Assembly (NCBI GenBank): GCA_964228455.1
Contig: CAXQZM010000078.1
Location: forward strand, 1 to 26,569
Direction: 5' to 3'
Source of the DNA: CAXQZM01 sp964228455
GTDB lineage: Bacteria; Pseudomonadota; Alphaproteobacteria; UBA7985
DNA length: 26,569 bases
The position numbers and the translations under genes are program-made. Numbering within the stretch: position 1 is the stretch's first letter; every line of letters begins with the position of its first letter. Shown piece after piece: positions 15,531-23,880 of this stretch. The notes beneath the pieces were generated by a model. That model was given only the letters and a program-made list of their open reading frames with translations, was not told the DNA's origin and made no database searches.

Positions 15531-16696
15531 TGACGTTTTCCAAGCGCGCTCAAGCTATTTCGGGATTGGGGGGTGACAAATGGGCTCTTCACTTTGCAGC
15601 TAAGGAAAAGATCGAATCCGGACAGGACATAATTTCACTTTCAATAGGTGAGCCAGAACTGCTCCCACCACCAATGCTCGGCGAAGTGGCAAAGTCCGCA
15701 ATCGACGCAGGCCGTGTTGGCTATACGAATGGGCCGGGTGAGCTAGCGCTGCGGAAGATATTAGCAGATAAGTATACAGAGCGAGCTCAGCGTCTAATTT
15801 CAACAGATCAAGTTTTAATTACTGCTGGAACGCAGAATGCCCTATACTTAACTTTTCAGACGCTCGTTGGGCCAGGTGATGAAGTGCTCGTTACCGATCC
15901 TCTCTATGCTACTTACGAGGGAGTTATAAGGGCAACGGGCGCAGAGCCAGTCTCGATATACTTACGACCTGAAATGAATTTTCACTTACAGGTTGATGAT
16001 ATAAAACGGAAAATTACCTCAAAAACAAAAGCTTTGTTGCTCAATTCTCCACAAAACCCCACGGGAGCGGTCTTAACAGAAAAGGAACTGAATAAAATTG
16101 GGGATTTAGCGAAGGCAAATAACTTTTGGATAGTTAGTGACGAGGTTTATGAGGAACTAGTTTTTCCTGGCTCAAAGTTTGCTAGTGCTTTTGACAATTC
16201 TGATTTTGCTGATCGGACGGTTGCTTTAAGTTCTATATCTAAATCTCACGCAGCCGCGGGGTATCGCGCAGGTTGGTTAGTCGCGTCAAAAGAGTTTTGT
16301 GCAGCTGCCTTACCGATACTGGAAACAGACATATTCGGCACACCTCCTTTCATTCAAGATGCCGCTGCTGCGGTTCTAGAAAAGGGTCCATCTGCATTAG
16401 CACCAACGATGCGAGCTAACTATGCTCGACGCGCTAAAATGGTATTTGATGAGTTAGATGGGTTTGGCAACTTGAAGGTTACGAGACCAGAGGCAGGAAT
16501 GTTTGTACTAATTGATGCCCGAATTAGTGGGCAGACTAGCACCGAATTTGGGAGAAAATTACTCGAGGAGGCAGGTGTAGCAGTAATGCCAGGTAGCTCA
16601 TTTGGGAAAGCTTTAGACGGTTTTGTTAGAGTATCGCTTACTGTGGATGATGATGTTTTAGTGCGAGCATTAAGCCAAATAAAGAAAGTAATTTAG
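15530..16696 (+). CDS. Class I/II PLP aminotransferase co-transcribed with the sugar importer
   Basis: This 388-residue fold-type I aminotransferase has the PLP lysine at K238 (SSISKSHAAAGYRAGW), the asparagine motif NSPQNPTGA (N177), D204 and Y207 in VSDEVYEEL, and ITAGTQNALYLTFQ, which binds the cofactor phosphate. It resembles the aspartate/aromatic aminotransferase-like subgroup. The TGATG junction gives a one-base overlap with the ATPase gene, so it belongs to the same operon; a TTG three bases earlier is a less likely start. An aminotransferase is not a usual part of a sugar import operon and may hint at an amino-containing substrate or a nitrogen step downstream. The family is certain, the substrate unknown. 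Confidence 0.87.
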   Translation: MTFSKRAQAISGLGGDKWALHFAAKEKIESGQDIISLSIGEPELLPPPMLGEVAKSAIDAGRVGYTNGPGELALRKILADKYTERAQRLISTDQVLITAGTQNALYLTFQTLVGPGDEVLVTDPLYATYEGVIRATGAEPVSIYLRPEMNFHLQVDDIKRKITSKTKALLLNSPQNPTGAVLTEKELNKIGDLAKANNFWIVSDEVYEELVFPGSKFASAFDNSDFADRTVALSSISKSHAAAGYRAGWLVASKEFCAAALPILETDIFGTPPFIQDAAAAVLEKGPSALAPTMRANYARRAKMVFDELDGFGNLKVTRPEAGMFVLIDARISGQTSTEFGRKLLEEAGVAVMPGSSFGKALDGFVRVSLTVDDDVLVRALSQIKKVI

Positions 16697-16746
16697 CGTT
16701 AAAATATTAAGCTTCTCTGCGATTTTTGGCACTTTTGTGTGATAAG

Positions 16747-17979
16747 TTAAAGTAGCGTGTCTAACGCTTTGATGGCCTGGATGATTTCAGCCTCTGAAGT
16801 ATAGTGCACAAACGACAGCCTTAAAACTCCTGGGTCCGAAGGATGTCCCATAGCCTCAATTAGTCTGCGACTATAGAAGTGTCCATGTCCCGCCATGATA
16901 CCCATATTTGCTAATTCTCGCGCAACTTTTTGAGCATCTTCCTGAAGTACTAAAGAGACGGTTGCCGCACGTTTTGATGCTTGGTTGGGACCTAGGAGCT
17001 GGATTGTGTTCTTAGCTTCTGCATAGTCAAGCAAAGGTTGTAGGAGGTCAGCTTCGTATTCCGCTAACATTTGGTGAATTTCTTCACCGATAACAGTTCC
17101 TTTTGAACCAGTATTGAAATGGTGCTGATGCAGAGCTTCTAGGTAGTCAACTATGCCGGTACAGGCAGCGATTGCTGCGTGATCCGGACCTGCTGGTGTG
17201 AAGCGTTTATAAAGCGTATCAGCGTTAAAATAATGACCTTGATTGGGCAGCCTCATCCCTAAGTCTCGTTTAATTGTCATGATCCCTTGGTGAGGTCCCC
17301 AGGTTTTATAGGCAGAGAAAAGATAGATATCTGCACCAAGTGCTCTAATATTCGGCCACCCGTGGGGTGCTGCACTGACTCCATCGACACAAGCAACAGC
17401 ATTAACCTGATGGATCATAGCGACAATATCTTTAACCGGGTTAAATTCTGCAACAATGTTGGAGCAGTGCGGGAAGCACACTAATTTTACTTTTTCATCC
17501 AGAATATCTGCCAAATCGCTCAATTGTAAGCTGCCACCATCGGGCGTCACTTTCCATTCCCGAACCTCTATACCTTTTTCAGCTAGTTTTCGCCATGCAC
17601 CAGTGTTTGCCTCGTGATCTTGATCGGTAACGATTATAGCATCCTTCTCAGTCAATATTTCTCCAAATGCTTGAGCTAACACGAATGTGTTTTGTGAAGT
17701 TGAAGGTCCAAAAGAGAGCTCGTCGTCTTCTACTCCTAAAAGTGCGGCTATCCTATTTCTCGCCTCATCCATTTCTTCCCCAGCCCGGGTGGAAGCGGCT
17801 GAAGGGTAATATGGCTGAACATTTCGTTCTTCAAAATATCGCTTGTACCGATTTATAACATGGCGGCACATATAACTCCCACCTGCATTCTCAAAAAATG
17901 CTTGGCCTTCTAATGCTGAAGTTTCAAATGCGGGAAATTGCTTTCGCACGAAGTCAAGATCAAGTGCAGGAACTGTCAT
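16747..17979 (-). CDS. Class V aminotransferase / cysteine desulfurase-fold PLP enzyme
   Basis: This 410-residue PLP enzyme of the NifS/SufS-like fold shows the lysine K225 in LFSAYKTWGPHQG, D199 and H206 in CVDGVSAAPHGWPN, H122 in TDQDHEANTGAW, and the phosphate-binding stretch GPSTSQNTFVLAQ. I see no conserved catalytic cysteine loop of true cysteine desulfurases, so it is more likely an aminotransferase, lyase or epimerase on an amino acid or amine. A clear ribosome site (AAGGG, 8 bases upstream) supports the ATG. It follows the aldehyde dehydrogenase gene by 26 bases in the same direction, so the two probably form an operon. It faces the importer operon tail to tail. Confidence 0.83.
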   Translation of the reverse strand: MTVPALDLDFVRKQFPAFETSALEGQAFFENAGGSYMCRHVINRYKRYFEERNVQPYYPSAASTRAGEEMDEARNRIAALLGVEDDELSFGPSTSQNTFVLAQAFGEILTEKDAIIVTDQDHEANTGAWRKLAEKGIEVREWKVTPDGGSLQLSDLADILDEKVKLVCFPHCSNIVAEFNPVKDIVAMIHQVNAVACVDGVSAAPHGWPNIRALGADIYLFSAYKTWGPHQGIMTIKRDLGMRLPNQGHYFNADTLYKRFTPAGPDHAAIAACTGIVDYLEALHQHHFNTGSKGTVIGEEIHQMLAEYEADLLQPLLDYAEAKNTIQLLGPNQASKRAATVSLVLQEDAQKVARELANMGIMAGHGHFYSRRLIEAMGHPSDPGVLRLSFVHYTSEAEIIQAIKALDTLL

Positions 17980-18005
17980 TTAATTACCCTTTTATTAGAA
18001 AGAGT

Positions 18006-19442
18006 TTAGTCTACCCAGTCGCTTACGGACTTAATCTCACAAAAGTCTTCAATTCCCCAGATACCACCTTCGCGACCGTTTCCTGAGCCTTTCATACCAC
18101 CAAACGGAGAACCCATCCCCCGGCCAATACCATTATTCTCAACCATGCCAGATCTCAAACGCTTAGCTACCCGCTTTAGTTTATTCTTATCTTCCGTTTG
18201 AATAAAGTTGGTCAGGCCGTATGCAGTATCATTAGCTATTTCTATTGCTTCCTCTTCACTGTCAAAAGGCATGATGCAGAATACAGGTCCAAAAATTTCT
18301 TCGCGACTAATTGTTGCTTCATTGTCAACATCAGCAAAGACTGTTGGTTGAACAAAATAGCCTTGTTTATGGGGCTCTGGACGCCCAAGTCCTCCTGCAA
18401 CTAGCCTCGCTCCATCCTTAATCCCTGTTTCAATTAGTCCCTGAATTTTGTCATATTGAGCTTTTGAAACAACTGGGCCAATATGTTTGCCCTCAGCGTG
18501 AGCAGAATCTACGGCTAGGTTCTCGGCAACAATTTTTATCTCTTCAATCGTTTGGTCATAGCGAGATCGCTCGACTAATAGCCGAGTTGGCGCGTTACAG
18601 GACTGACCCGAGTTATTGAATACTCGCATGGCAGACCATTTCGCTGCTTCCGGTCGTGCGTCCGCAAAAAGAATATTAGCTCCTTTCCCGCCCAGTTCAA
18701 GCGATACACGCTTGAGTGTTTCAGCGGCATTTTTTGAGATCGCAATTCCTGCGCGAGTAGAGCCTGTGAAAGAAACCATATGCACATCTGGGTGCGTTGA
18801 GAGTTGTGTCCCAACGCCAGGGCCGTCCCCGTTTATTAAATTGAAAACACCGGCTGGCGTTCCTGCCTCATCCATAATTTCAGCCCACAAATGACCTGAT
18901 AAAGGAGCAATTTCTGATGGTTTTAGAACCATTGTATTTCCTGCAATAAGGGCCGGAAATACTTTCAAGACAATTTGGTTCATGGGCCAATTCCATGGAG
19001 TGATAAGCGCACATACGCCCACTGGATCATATAAGACTCTATCGTTTGGTGCATGATCGCCGAGCTTCTGCACCGGTTCCCAATCTTTCGCCGCAGCAAA
19101 AAAACCATCCATATGGAACGATCCGGCGCCGACTTGTTGAACGCGAGACATATCTATTGGCGCGCCCATTTCAGTGGCGATCGCCACAGCCATGTCTTCG
19201 CTTCGACGCATGTATACGTCATGAATGCGTCGACACAAAGTAAGACGCTCGTCTTTGGTTGTCATTTGCCAAAATTTGAATGCTTCTTTGGCCGCTGCGA
19301 CTGCGGCATCAGTATCTGCTTTCCCGCCAAGGCTAATATGACCTATCACTGCCTCTGTAGAGGGGTCTGTTACCTCAAAATCTCTTCCATCAACGGGTCC
19401 TACCCACTGCCCATTTATGTAAAAACTACGCTTATCTAGCAT
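18006..19442 (-). CDS. NAD(P)-dependent aldehyde dehydrogenase
   Basis: This 478-residue aldehyde dehydrogenase contains all catalytic elements: N151 in TPWNWPMNQ, the FTGSTRAG nucleotide loop (~225-232), E249 in LELGGKGAN and the catalytic C282 in NNSGQSCNAPTR. It resembles the broad-specificity branch that includes 3-succinoylsemialdehyde-pyridine dehydrogenase. The frame extends 24 residues further to 19514, but that part looks unlike the family, which normally starts at ..KRSFYINGQWV; a GGGA box lies upstream of the ATG at 19442, with rather long spacing. It is the first gene of a probable pair with the class V PLP enzyme and is divergent from the PhyH gene. It may oxidise an aldehyde made by one of the neighbouring oxidoreductases; the substrate is unknown. 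Confidence 0.88.
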   Translation of the reverse strand: MLDKRSFYINGQWVGPVDGRDFEVTDPSTEAVIGHISLGGKADTDAAVAAAKEAFKFWQMTTKDERLTLCRRIHDVYMRRSEDMAVAIATEMGAPIDMSRVQQVGAGSFHMDGFFAAAKDWEPVQKLGDHAPNDRVLYDPVGVCALITPWNWPMNQIVLKVFPALIAGNTMVLKPSEIAPLSGHLWAEIMDEAGTPAGVFNLINGDGPGVGTQLSTHPDVHMVSFTGSTRAGIAISKNAAETLKRVSLELGGKGANILFADARPEAAKWSAMRVFNNSGQSCNAPTRLLVERSRYDQTIEEIKIVAENLAVDSAHAEGKHIGPVVSKAQYDKIQGLIETGIKDGARLVAGGLGRPEPHKQGYFVQPTVFADVDNEATISREEIFGPVFCIMPFDSEEEAIEIANDTAYGLTNFIQTEDKNKLKRVAKRLRSGMVENNGIGRGMGSPFGGMKGSGNGREGGIWGIEDFCEIKSVSDWVD

Positions 19443-19700
19443 TTCAAGAGTTCCCTTATCTTTTGGAAGCCAGATAGGCTTGCTTGAGTTAAAGCAAAAG
19501 CCCAGAAACGGCATAAAAGCGATTTCTTTAGCTGTCTTTCATTTACGCTATACGCTTTAGATATCTTGTTGTTAAGGCCATTTGGCTTTTTTTAAAGACA
19601 AAATTAAGCCACTTGCTTTAGTTTTTAGGTATGATCTCTTTCGCTAGTTTTGTCGTCATGAGACCATGTTCAGAGTAAAACTTATGTTTTAAGATATTGT

Positions 19701-20516
19701 ATGAATTTTCCATTAAGTGCAGATGACTTAAGCCGGGCCAGGGCAGATTTCGCGAATTACGGTTTTGTTCATATTAAGGGGATTTTTGCCAATTACGTAG
19801 ATGATCTCCGCGCTGCTATGGTTGAGAACCAAGGTTCACCTAGCTGGCGTCAGCGGACCTATCATCCTGAGGGTGATTCAGCGCCATTCTTCCAAGATTA
19901 CGTAGTTTGGGACCAATTTGAAGGTTATCGAAAGCTTGTTAAAGAAAGTTGCATGGCCAAGCTTGCAGCCCAGTTGATGGGGAGTCAAACAGCCAGAATA
20001 TTTCATGACCACGTGCTATTAAAGTTTCCGGGTACAAGTGTAGAAACCCCGTGGCATCATGATGCACCATATTACATAGTGTCTAGCCCGCTAACTTGCT
20101 CTTTCTGGGTGGCATGTGACCCAGTGCCCCGAAATCGATCAATTGAATATGTGGCCGGGTCTCACAAGTGGGCTGATGAGTTTCGCCCACAGCGCTTCGA
20201 TGGAACAGATTTGGTGCCAGGTGATGACCGTCCACTTGCCCCCAATATTGCAGCTCATCGAGATGACTATGACATAAGAGGTTTTGATGTGGAACCAGGT
20301 GACGCGGTCGCATTTGATTTTCGTGTTCTACATGGAGCTCCGGCTAACAATTCAGATAAGCCACGCCGAGTGACATCAATCAGATGGGTTGGTGATGGAG
20401 CAGTCTTTAAAAAGCGCCACGGTGTATCTTCACCATCTTTTCCCTCTTTGGATTTCGAAGATGGCGACATGTTCGATGGAGAGCAGTTTCCAGTAATTTA
20501 TAGCGAGCTTAAGTAA
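19701..20516 (+). CDS. PhyH-family Fe(II)/2-oxoglutarate dioxygenase
   Basis: This 271-residue protein has the phytanoyl-CoA dioxygenase layout: the facial-triad HxD in TPWHHDAPYY (H119, D121), the distal histidine in FDFRVLHGAPAN (H211), and a following PRRVTSIRW in which an arginine should bind 2-oxoglutarate. The GSHKW segment and SFWVACDPV are also family features. It would hydroxylate or oxidatively cleave a small organic substrate in the cytoplasm. It is divergent from the aldehyde dehydrogenase gene over ~258 bases and begins a plus-strand run with a DUF2147-like gene and an MDR gene. No strong ribosome site precedes the ATG. Some Fe/2-oxoglutarate enzymes release sulfite from sulfonates, so a sulfonate role is possible but unsupported here. 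Confidence 0.87.
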   Translation: MNFPLSADDLSRARADFANYGFVHIKGIFANYVDDLRAAMVENQGSPSWRQRTYHPEGDSAPFFQDYVVWDQFEGYRKLVKESCMAKLAAQLMGSQTARIFHDHVLLKFPGTSVETPWHHDAPYYIVSSPLTCSFWVACDPVPRNRSIEYVAGSHKWADEFRPQRFDGTDLVPGDDRPLAPNIAAHRDDYDIRGFDVEPGDAVAFDFRVLHGAPANNSDKPRRVTSIRWVGDGAVFKKRHGVSSPSFPSLDFEDGDMFDGEQFPVIYSELK

Positions 20517-20597
20517 TTGTTAGGGTGAAACATGAGTAGTATTGCGGTAAGTCACTTGGAACCTATAAATACGAAAAGAAAGACTTTGGGAGGATTA

Positions 20598-20987
20598 ATG
20601 AAGAAAATTTTATGTATTATGCTGAGTTCTATTTTTGTTTCGGGACTTGCGCAGGCAGATGTTTTCGGAACTTGGAGAACGGCAGAAGGAGATTCAGGTG
20701 GATATGCTGTCGTGGAAATTGCACCGTGCGAAGATAACAGCTCACTAGTCTGCGGTACCATTACTGATATTGTGGACAGCGATGATACTTCGTCGATTGG
20801 TAAACAAATAATTGCGGATATGAAGATCCTTGGTGATGGGAAGTACCGTGGTGGGCAAATTTGGGCTCCTGATGAGGACAAATGGTATAGCGCACGAATG
20901 GTTTTAGATGGGGCTACCCTTAAAGTTTCTGGCTGTGTATTCGGGGGGCTTGTCTGTCGAGGCCAGGATTGGACAGCTCTAAATTAG
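20598..20987 (+). CDS. Small secreted DUF2147-like protein
   Basis: This 129-residue protein begins with a signal peptide (MKKILCIMLSSIFVSGLAQA, cleavage before DVFG). The mature part has the GTWRTAEGDSGGYAVVEI opening, an ICG-like VCGTITDI segment and a KWYSARMVLDGATLKVSGC ending, all characteristic of DUF2147 periplasmic proteins of unknown function. Four cysteines in the mature part could form two disulfides. The start at 20598 is set by a GGAGGA ribosome site and the signal peptide; the frame is open to 20532. It sits 81 bases after the PhyH gene and 11 bases before the MDR gene. No function is known to me. Confidence 0.78.
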   Translation: MKKILCIMLSSIFVSGLAQADVFGTWRTAEGDSGGYAVVEIAPCEDNSSLVCGTITDIVDSDDTSSIGKQIIADMKILGDGKYRGGQIWAPDEDKWYSARMVLDGATLKVSGCVFGGLVCRGQDWTALN

Positions 20988-20998
20988 ATCGGACTTTA

Positions 20999-22081
20999 AT
21001 GCACGTTCCAACAACTATGAGGGCTATGTTAACCACTGGACATGGTGGTCTAGATAAACTTTCATATCGTACAAATGTACCAACACCAATTCCAGGGCCA
21101 GGTGAGGTTCTCATTAAGGTGGCAGCTGCGGGCATAAACAACACTGACATAAACACCCGTATTGGCTGGTATTCCAAGTCGGTTAACGACGCTACAGAAA
21201 CGGGTGGGGAAGTTGGAATCAAAAATGTTAATGCTGGTGATGCCAGTTGGAGTGGCACCTCACTTGACTTCCCAATCATCCAAGGTGCGGACTGCTGTGG
21301 TCATATTCTGAGTGTGGGTGAAGGGGTAGAAACTACGCGCATTGGTCAACGCGTAATAACCAGAACAATGCAAGCTAATCCAAGCGATGACAGCGCAGTG
21401 GCATGCTGGACGATGGGTTCGGAATGCCCAGGCGCATTTGCTGATTTTGTGGCGGTTAGAAGCAGCGAAAGCTTTGCAGTCAATTGTAATTGGTCAGATG
21501 CGGAACTTGCTTCTATTCCATGTGCATATTCCACTGCTGAGGGAATGTTGGAGCGAGCCAAGGTTGGAAAGGAAACGGTCCTAATTACCGGTGCAAGTGG
21601 CGGGGTTGGATCAGCGGCAATTCAATTGGCAAAGCGGCGAGGAGCTAGAGTTGTGGCTATTGCCTCTGCTGCTAAACACGGTGAGGTGCTGAGTTTTGGT
21701 GCGGATGAGGTAATTGACCGTGGGGAAGACTTGTTGCCAGCTCTTGGATCTGAGAGTGTTGATGTGGTTGTTGATCTAGTGGCAGGAAGTCAATTTCCAA
21801 ATCTAATAAATGTCATCAAACGCGGAGGTCGGTATGTGGCGTCTGGTGCAATTGGTGGGCCTATTGTTAATTTGGATGTTCGCGACCTGTATCTCAAAGA
21901 CCTTTCGCTCTTTGGCTCTACTTTCCAGCCCATAACAGTGTTTCAGAATTTGATTACTTATATCGAACGTGGAGAGATCCGGCCGCTAGTGGCGAAGACT
22001 TATCGGTTAATGGATATGGCGCAAGCCCAGTCTGATTTTTTAACAAAGAAATATGCTGGAAAACTGGTGCTAATTCCATAG
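20999..22081 (+). CDS. MDR-superfamily oxidoreductase (quinone oxidoreductase-like, lacking catalytic zinc)
   Basis: This ~360-residue medium-chain dehydrogenase/reductase has a GroES-like N-terminal domain (PGPGEVLIKVAAAGINNTD) and a Rossmann domain with TGASGGVGSAAIQLAKRRGA. The usual catalytic zinc ligand cysteine after AAGIN is absent (NNTDIN), and no structural-zinc cysteine cluster is visible, so it is probably a zinc-independent, NADPH-using reductase of the quinone oxidoreductase type. A DCCGH segment replaces the usual GHE. The ATG at 20999 is preferred over an upstream TTG and a second ATG at 21017. It probably shares a transcript with the DUF2147 gene and ends at a hairpin at 22095. 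The substrate is unknown. Confidence 0.83.
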   Translation: MHVPTTMRAMLTTGHGGLDKLSYRTNVPTPIPGPGEVLIKVAAAGINNTDINTRIGWYSKSVNDATETGGEVGIKNVNAGDASWSGTSLDFPIIQGADCCGHILSVGEGVETTRIGQRVITRTMQANPSDDSAVACWTMGSECPGAFADFVAVRSSESFAVNCNWSDAELASIPCAYSTAEGMLERAKVGKETVLITGASGGVGSAAIQLAKRRGARVVAIASAAKHGEVLSFGADEVIDRGEDLLPALGSESVDVVVDLVAGSQFPNLINVIKRGGRYVASGAIGGPIVNLDVRDLYLKDLSLFGSTFQPITVFQNLITYIERGEIRPLVAKTYRLMDMAQAQSDFLTKKYAGKLVLIP

Positions 22082-22094
22082 TCCGCTTTGATTA

Positions 22095-22137
22095 TAGGGC
22101 ATCACAAGCGGTGATAAAACTATGTCAGTATGCCCTA
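22095..22137. terminator. Inverted repeat between convergent genes, probable two-way terminator
   Basis: TAGGGCAT (22095-22102) and ATGCCCTA (22130-22137) are perfect complements. Within the loop a second hairpin is possible: ATCAC (22101-22105) with GTGAT (22111-22115). The element lies exactly between the stops of the convergent MDR and MttB genes. There is no long T-tract on either side, so termination strength is uncertain. Confidence 0.5.
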
Positions 22138-22144
22138 ACTTAGC

Positions 22145-23719
22145 TTAGAAAGATGCATCGGGCATGGACGCTTTTTTCTTATCGACAAAGTCCTTGAGAG
22201 CTTCATCAATCGCCGGGTCAATTGCAGGTGCCTCATAATCATTCAACATCTGACGCATTTTTCGATTTGCTAAAGTATAAGTGTCTGGGCTTCCGTCTTC
22301 GGCCCAGGTCTCATATGGTCGATAGTCCAACAGTTTAGAGTCATAAAATGCTGTTTTCATGTGTCGCTGAGTATGAGCGGCGCCGAGGTAGTGGCCGCGT
22401 GGCCCAACTTCACGGAATGCATCCATCGCCTGACCATCCTCGGTCAAATCTGGTCCTTGGCCGAACTTCTGTAGCATTGCTAGCTGATCTGCATCCATCA
22501 CTAATTTTTCCTTGGACGATACCAAGCCACCCTCAAGCCAACCAGCTGCATGCAATACAAAGTTTGCACCAGCCATTACTGTTGCATTCAGAGAGTTTGC
22601 TGTCTCGTAAGCAGCTTGTGCATCAGGCGATTTAGACGCGCAAAGAGATCCCCCTGATCGGAATGGGAGTCCAATCTTGCGAGCTAATTGAGCCATGCCG
22701 TAGATGATGTGGTTTGGCTCAGGAGTCCCGAATGTGGGCGCGCCTGATTGCATTGACATTGACGCGGCGAAAGTTCCAAATATAGCTGGTGCGCCAGGTC
22801 TGATTAGCTGCGTGTATGCCATTGAGGAAAATAGTTCGGCTAAAGCTTGCGTCATAACACCCATCGCTGAGACTGGCGCCATAGCTCCAGAAATTAAAAA
22901 CGGTGACGTAATAACAGCTTGATGGTTCTCAGAGTAGACTTCTAAAGCACCCATCATTGTATCATCTAAAGCTAGCGGTGAATTCAGGTTGATAAGTGAC
23001 GTTGAGCACGCGTTGTTGTGAACAAAATCTGCCCCGAAAACTATCTTCAGCATGTCAACCGTATCTTGAGCTCGCTCTGGAGCCGTTACGGAGCCCATGA
23101 TTGGTTTATCTGAATATTTGAGGTGAGCATATATCATGTCGAGGTGACGTTTGTTGACGGGAACGTCTACTGGTTCACAAACCGTGCCTCCTGAGTGATG
23201 AAGGGCAGGGGACATGTAAGTGAGTTTAACAATATCTTCGAAGTCGGCCATTGTTCCGTATCGTCGACCGCCTTCCATATCCATCACAAAGGGGGGCCCA
23301 TAAACAGGTGCAAAAACTGTTCGATTTCCACCGATTGGCACTGAGCGATCCTTATTTCGTGCATATTGTGTGAATGCACCAGGCAGGGTTTTCATCATCT
23401 CTCGACACCAGCCTTTGTCAAAGCGCACATTGTGAATGGTTTGATCTTTTGCGCCCGAGCCTGTAGATTCTTCGATGACTGTGACTGTCTGTCCCGCAGT
23501 CTTGAATGCATTGGCAGCACGATGACAGTTGACAAGATCCAGCCCTACTTCTTGCAGCAAGATTTCCGCGTTCTTCAGAGCTAGCTCTAAGCTTTCATCG
23601 CTGAACAGCTCGTAAGTTGGAATTTTGCGCTCTACTGCCGGTAATTGCTGGTCAAGGGCGACTGCTTTGCGAGCGGCAGCGCGATCTGCGCCTCTGCGAC
23701 GACGGCGGGCTTCGGTCAT
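22145..23719 (-). CDS. MttB-family (trimethylamine methyltransferase-like) protein without pyrrolysine
   Basis: This 524-residue protein belongs to the MttB superfamily, whose archaeal members move methyl groups from trimethylamine to a corrinoid protein using pyrrolysine. The frame has no internal amber codon, so this is a non-pyrrolysine member, like the glycine betaine or other quaternary-amine methyltransferases. Recognisable segments are PTYELFSDESLELALKNAE, GGTVCEPVDVP, FSSMAYTQLIRPGAP and HYLGAAHTQRHMKTAFY. The N-terminus is unusually basic (TEARRRRRGADRAAARK). AGGAG seven bases upstream fixes the ATG. No corrinoid protein or reactivase gene is in the window, so the methyl acceptor is unclear. 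It is divergent from a DadA-like oxidoreductase, which could act on a demethylated amine. Confidence 0.86.
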   Translation of the reverse strand: MTEARRRRRGADRAAARKAVALDQQLPAVERKIPTYELFSDESLELALKNAEILLQEVGLDLVNCHRAANAFKTAGQTVTVIEESTGSGAKDQTIHNVRFDKGWCREMMKTLPGAFTQYARNKDRSVPIGGNRTVFAPVYGPPFVMDMEGGRRYGTMADFEDIVKLTYMSPALHHSGGTVCEPVDVPVNKRHLDMIYAHLKYSDKPIMGSVTAPERAQDTVDMLKIVFGADFVHNNACSTSLINLNSPLALDDTMMGALEVYSENHQAVITSPFLISGAMAPVSAMGVMTQALAELFSSMAYTQLIRPGAPAIFGTFAASMSMQSGAPTFGTPEPNHIIYGMAQLARKIGLPFRSGGSLCASKSPDAQAAYETANSLNATVMAGANFVLHAAGWLEGGLVSSKEKLVMDADQLAMLQKFGQGPDLTEDGQAMDAFREVGPRGHYLGAAHTQRHMKTAFYDSKLLDYRPYETWAEDGSPDTYTLANRKMRQMLNDYEAPAIDPAIDEALKDFVDKKKASMPDASF

Positions 23720-23880
23720 GATTTACTCCTATTAGTGATGTCGCGTCTAGAACGGAATGAAGAATATAGCTGCTCAACCGCGACATCCCTTGTGGGTGAG
23801 GCGTCCTGTGCTATGCGTTCATCGTGGATACTTCGTCCCAACATAAACTTAAATGTGCTAACGGGGGGGTAATTTAAGCT

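Noticed and set aside
19443..19514. Longer aldehyde dehydrogenase start at 19514
   Set aside because: The 24 extra residues look unlike the family and no ribosome site is seen there, while a GGGA box precedes the ATG at 19442.
19443..19700. Sigma-70 promoter for the PhyH gene
   Set aside because: A TATGAT box is present near 19630, but the TTGCTT upstream is only 11 bases away, so the spacing does not support a confident call.
20083..20313. Short minus-strand frame inside the PhyH gene
   Set aside because: It is opposite the facial-triad region of a clear dioxygenase and has no independent support.
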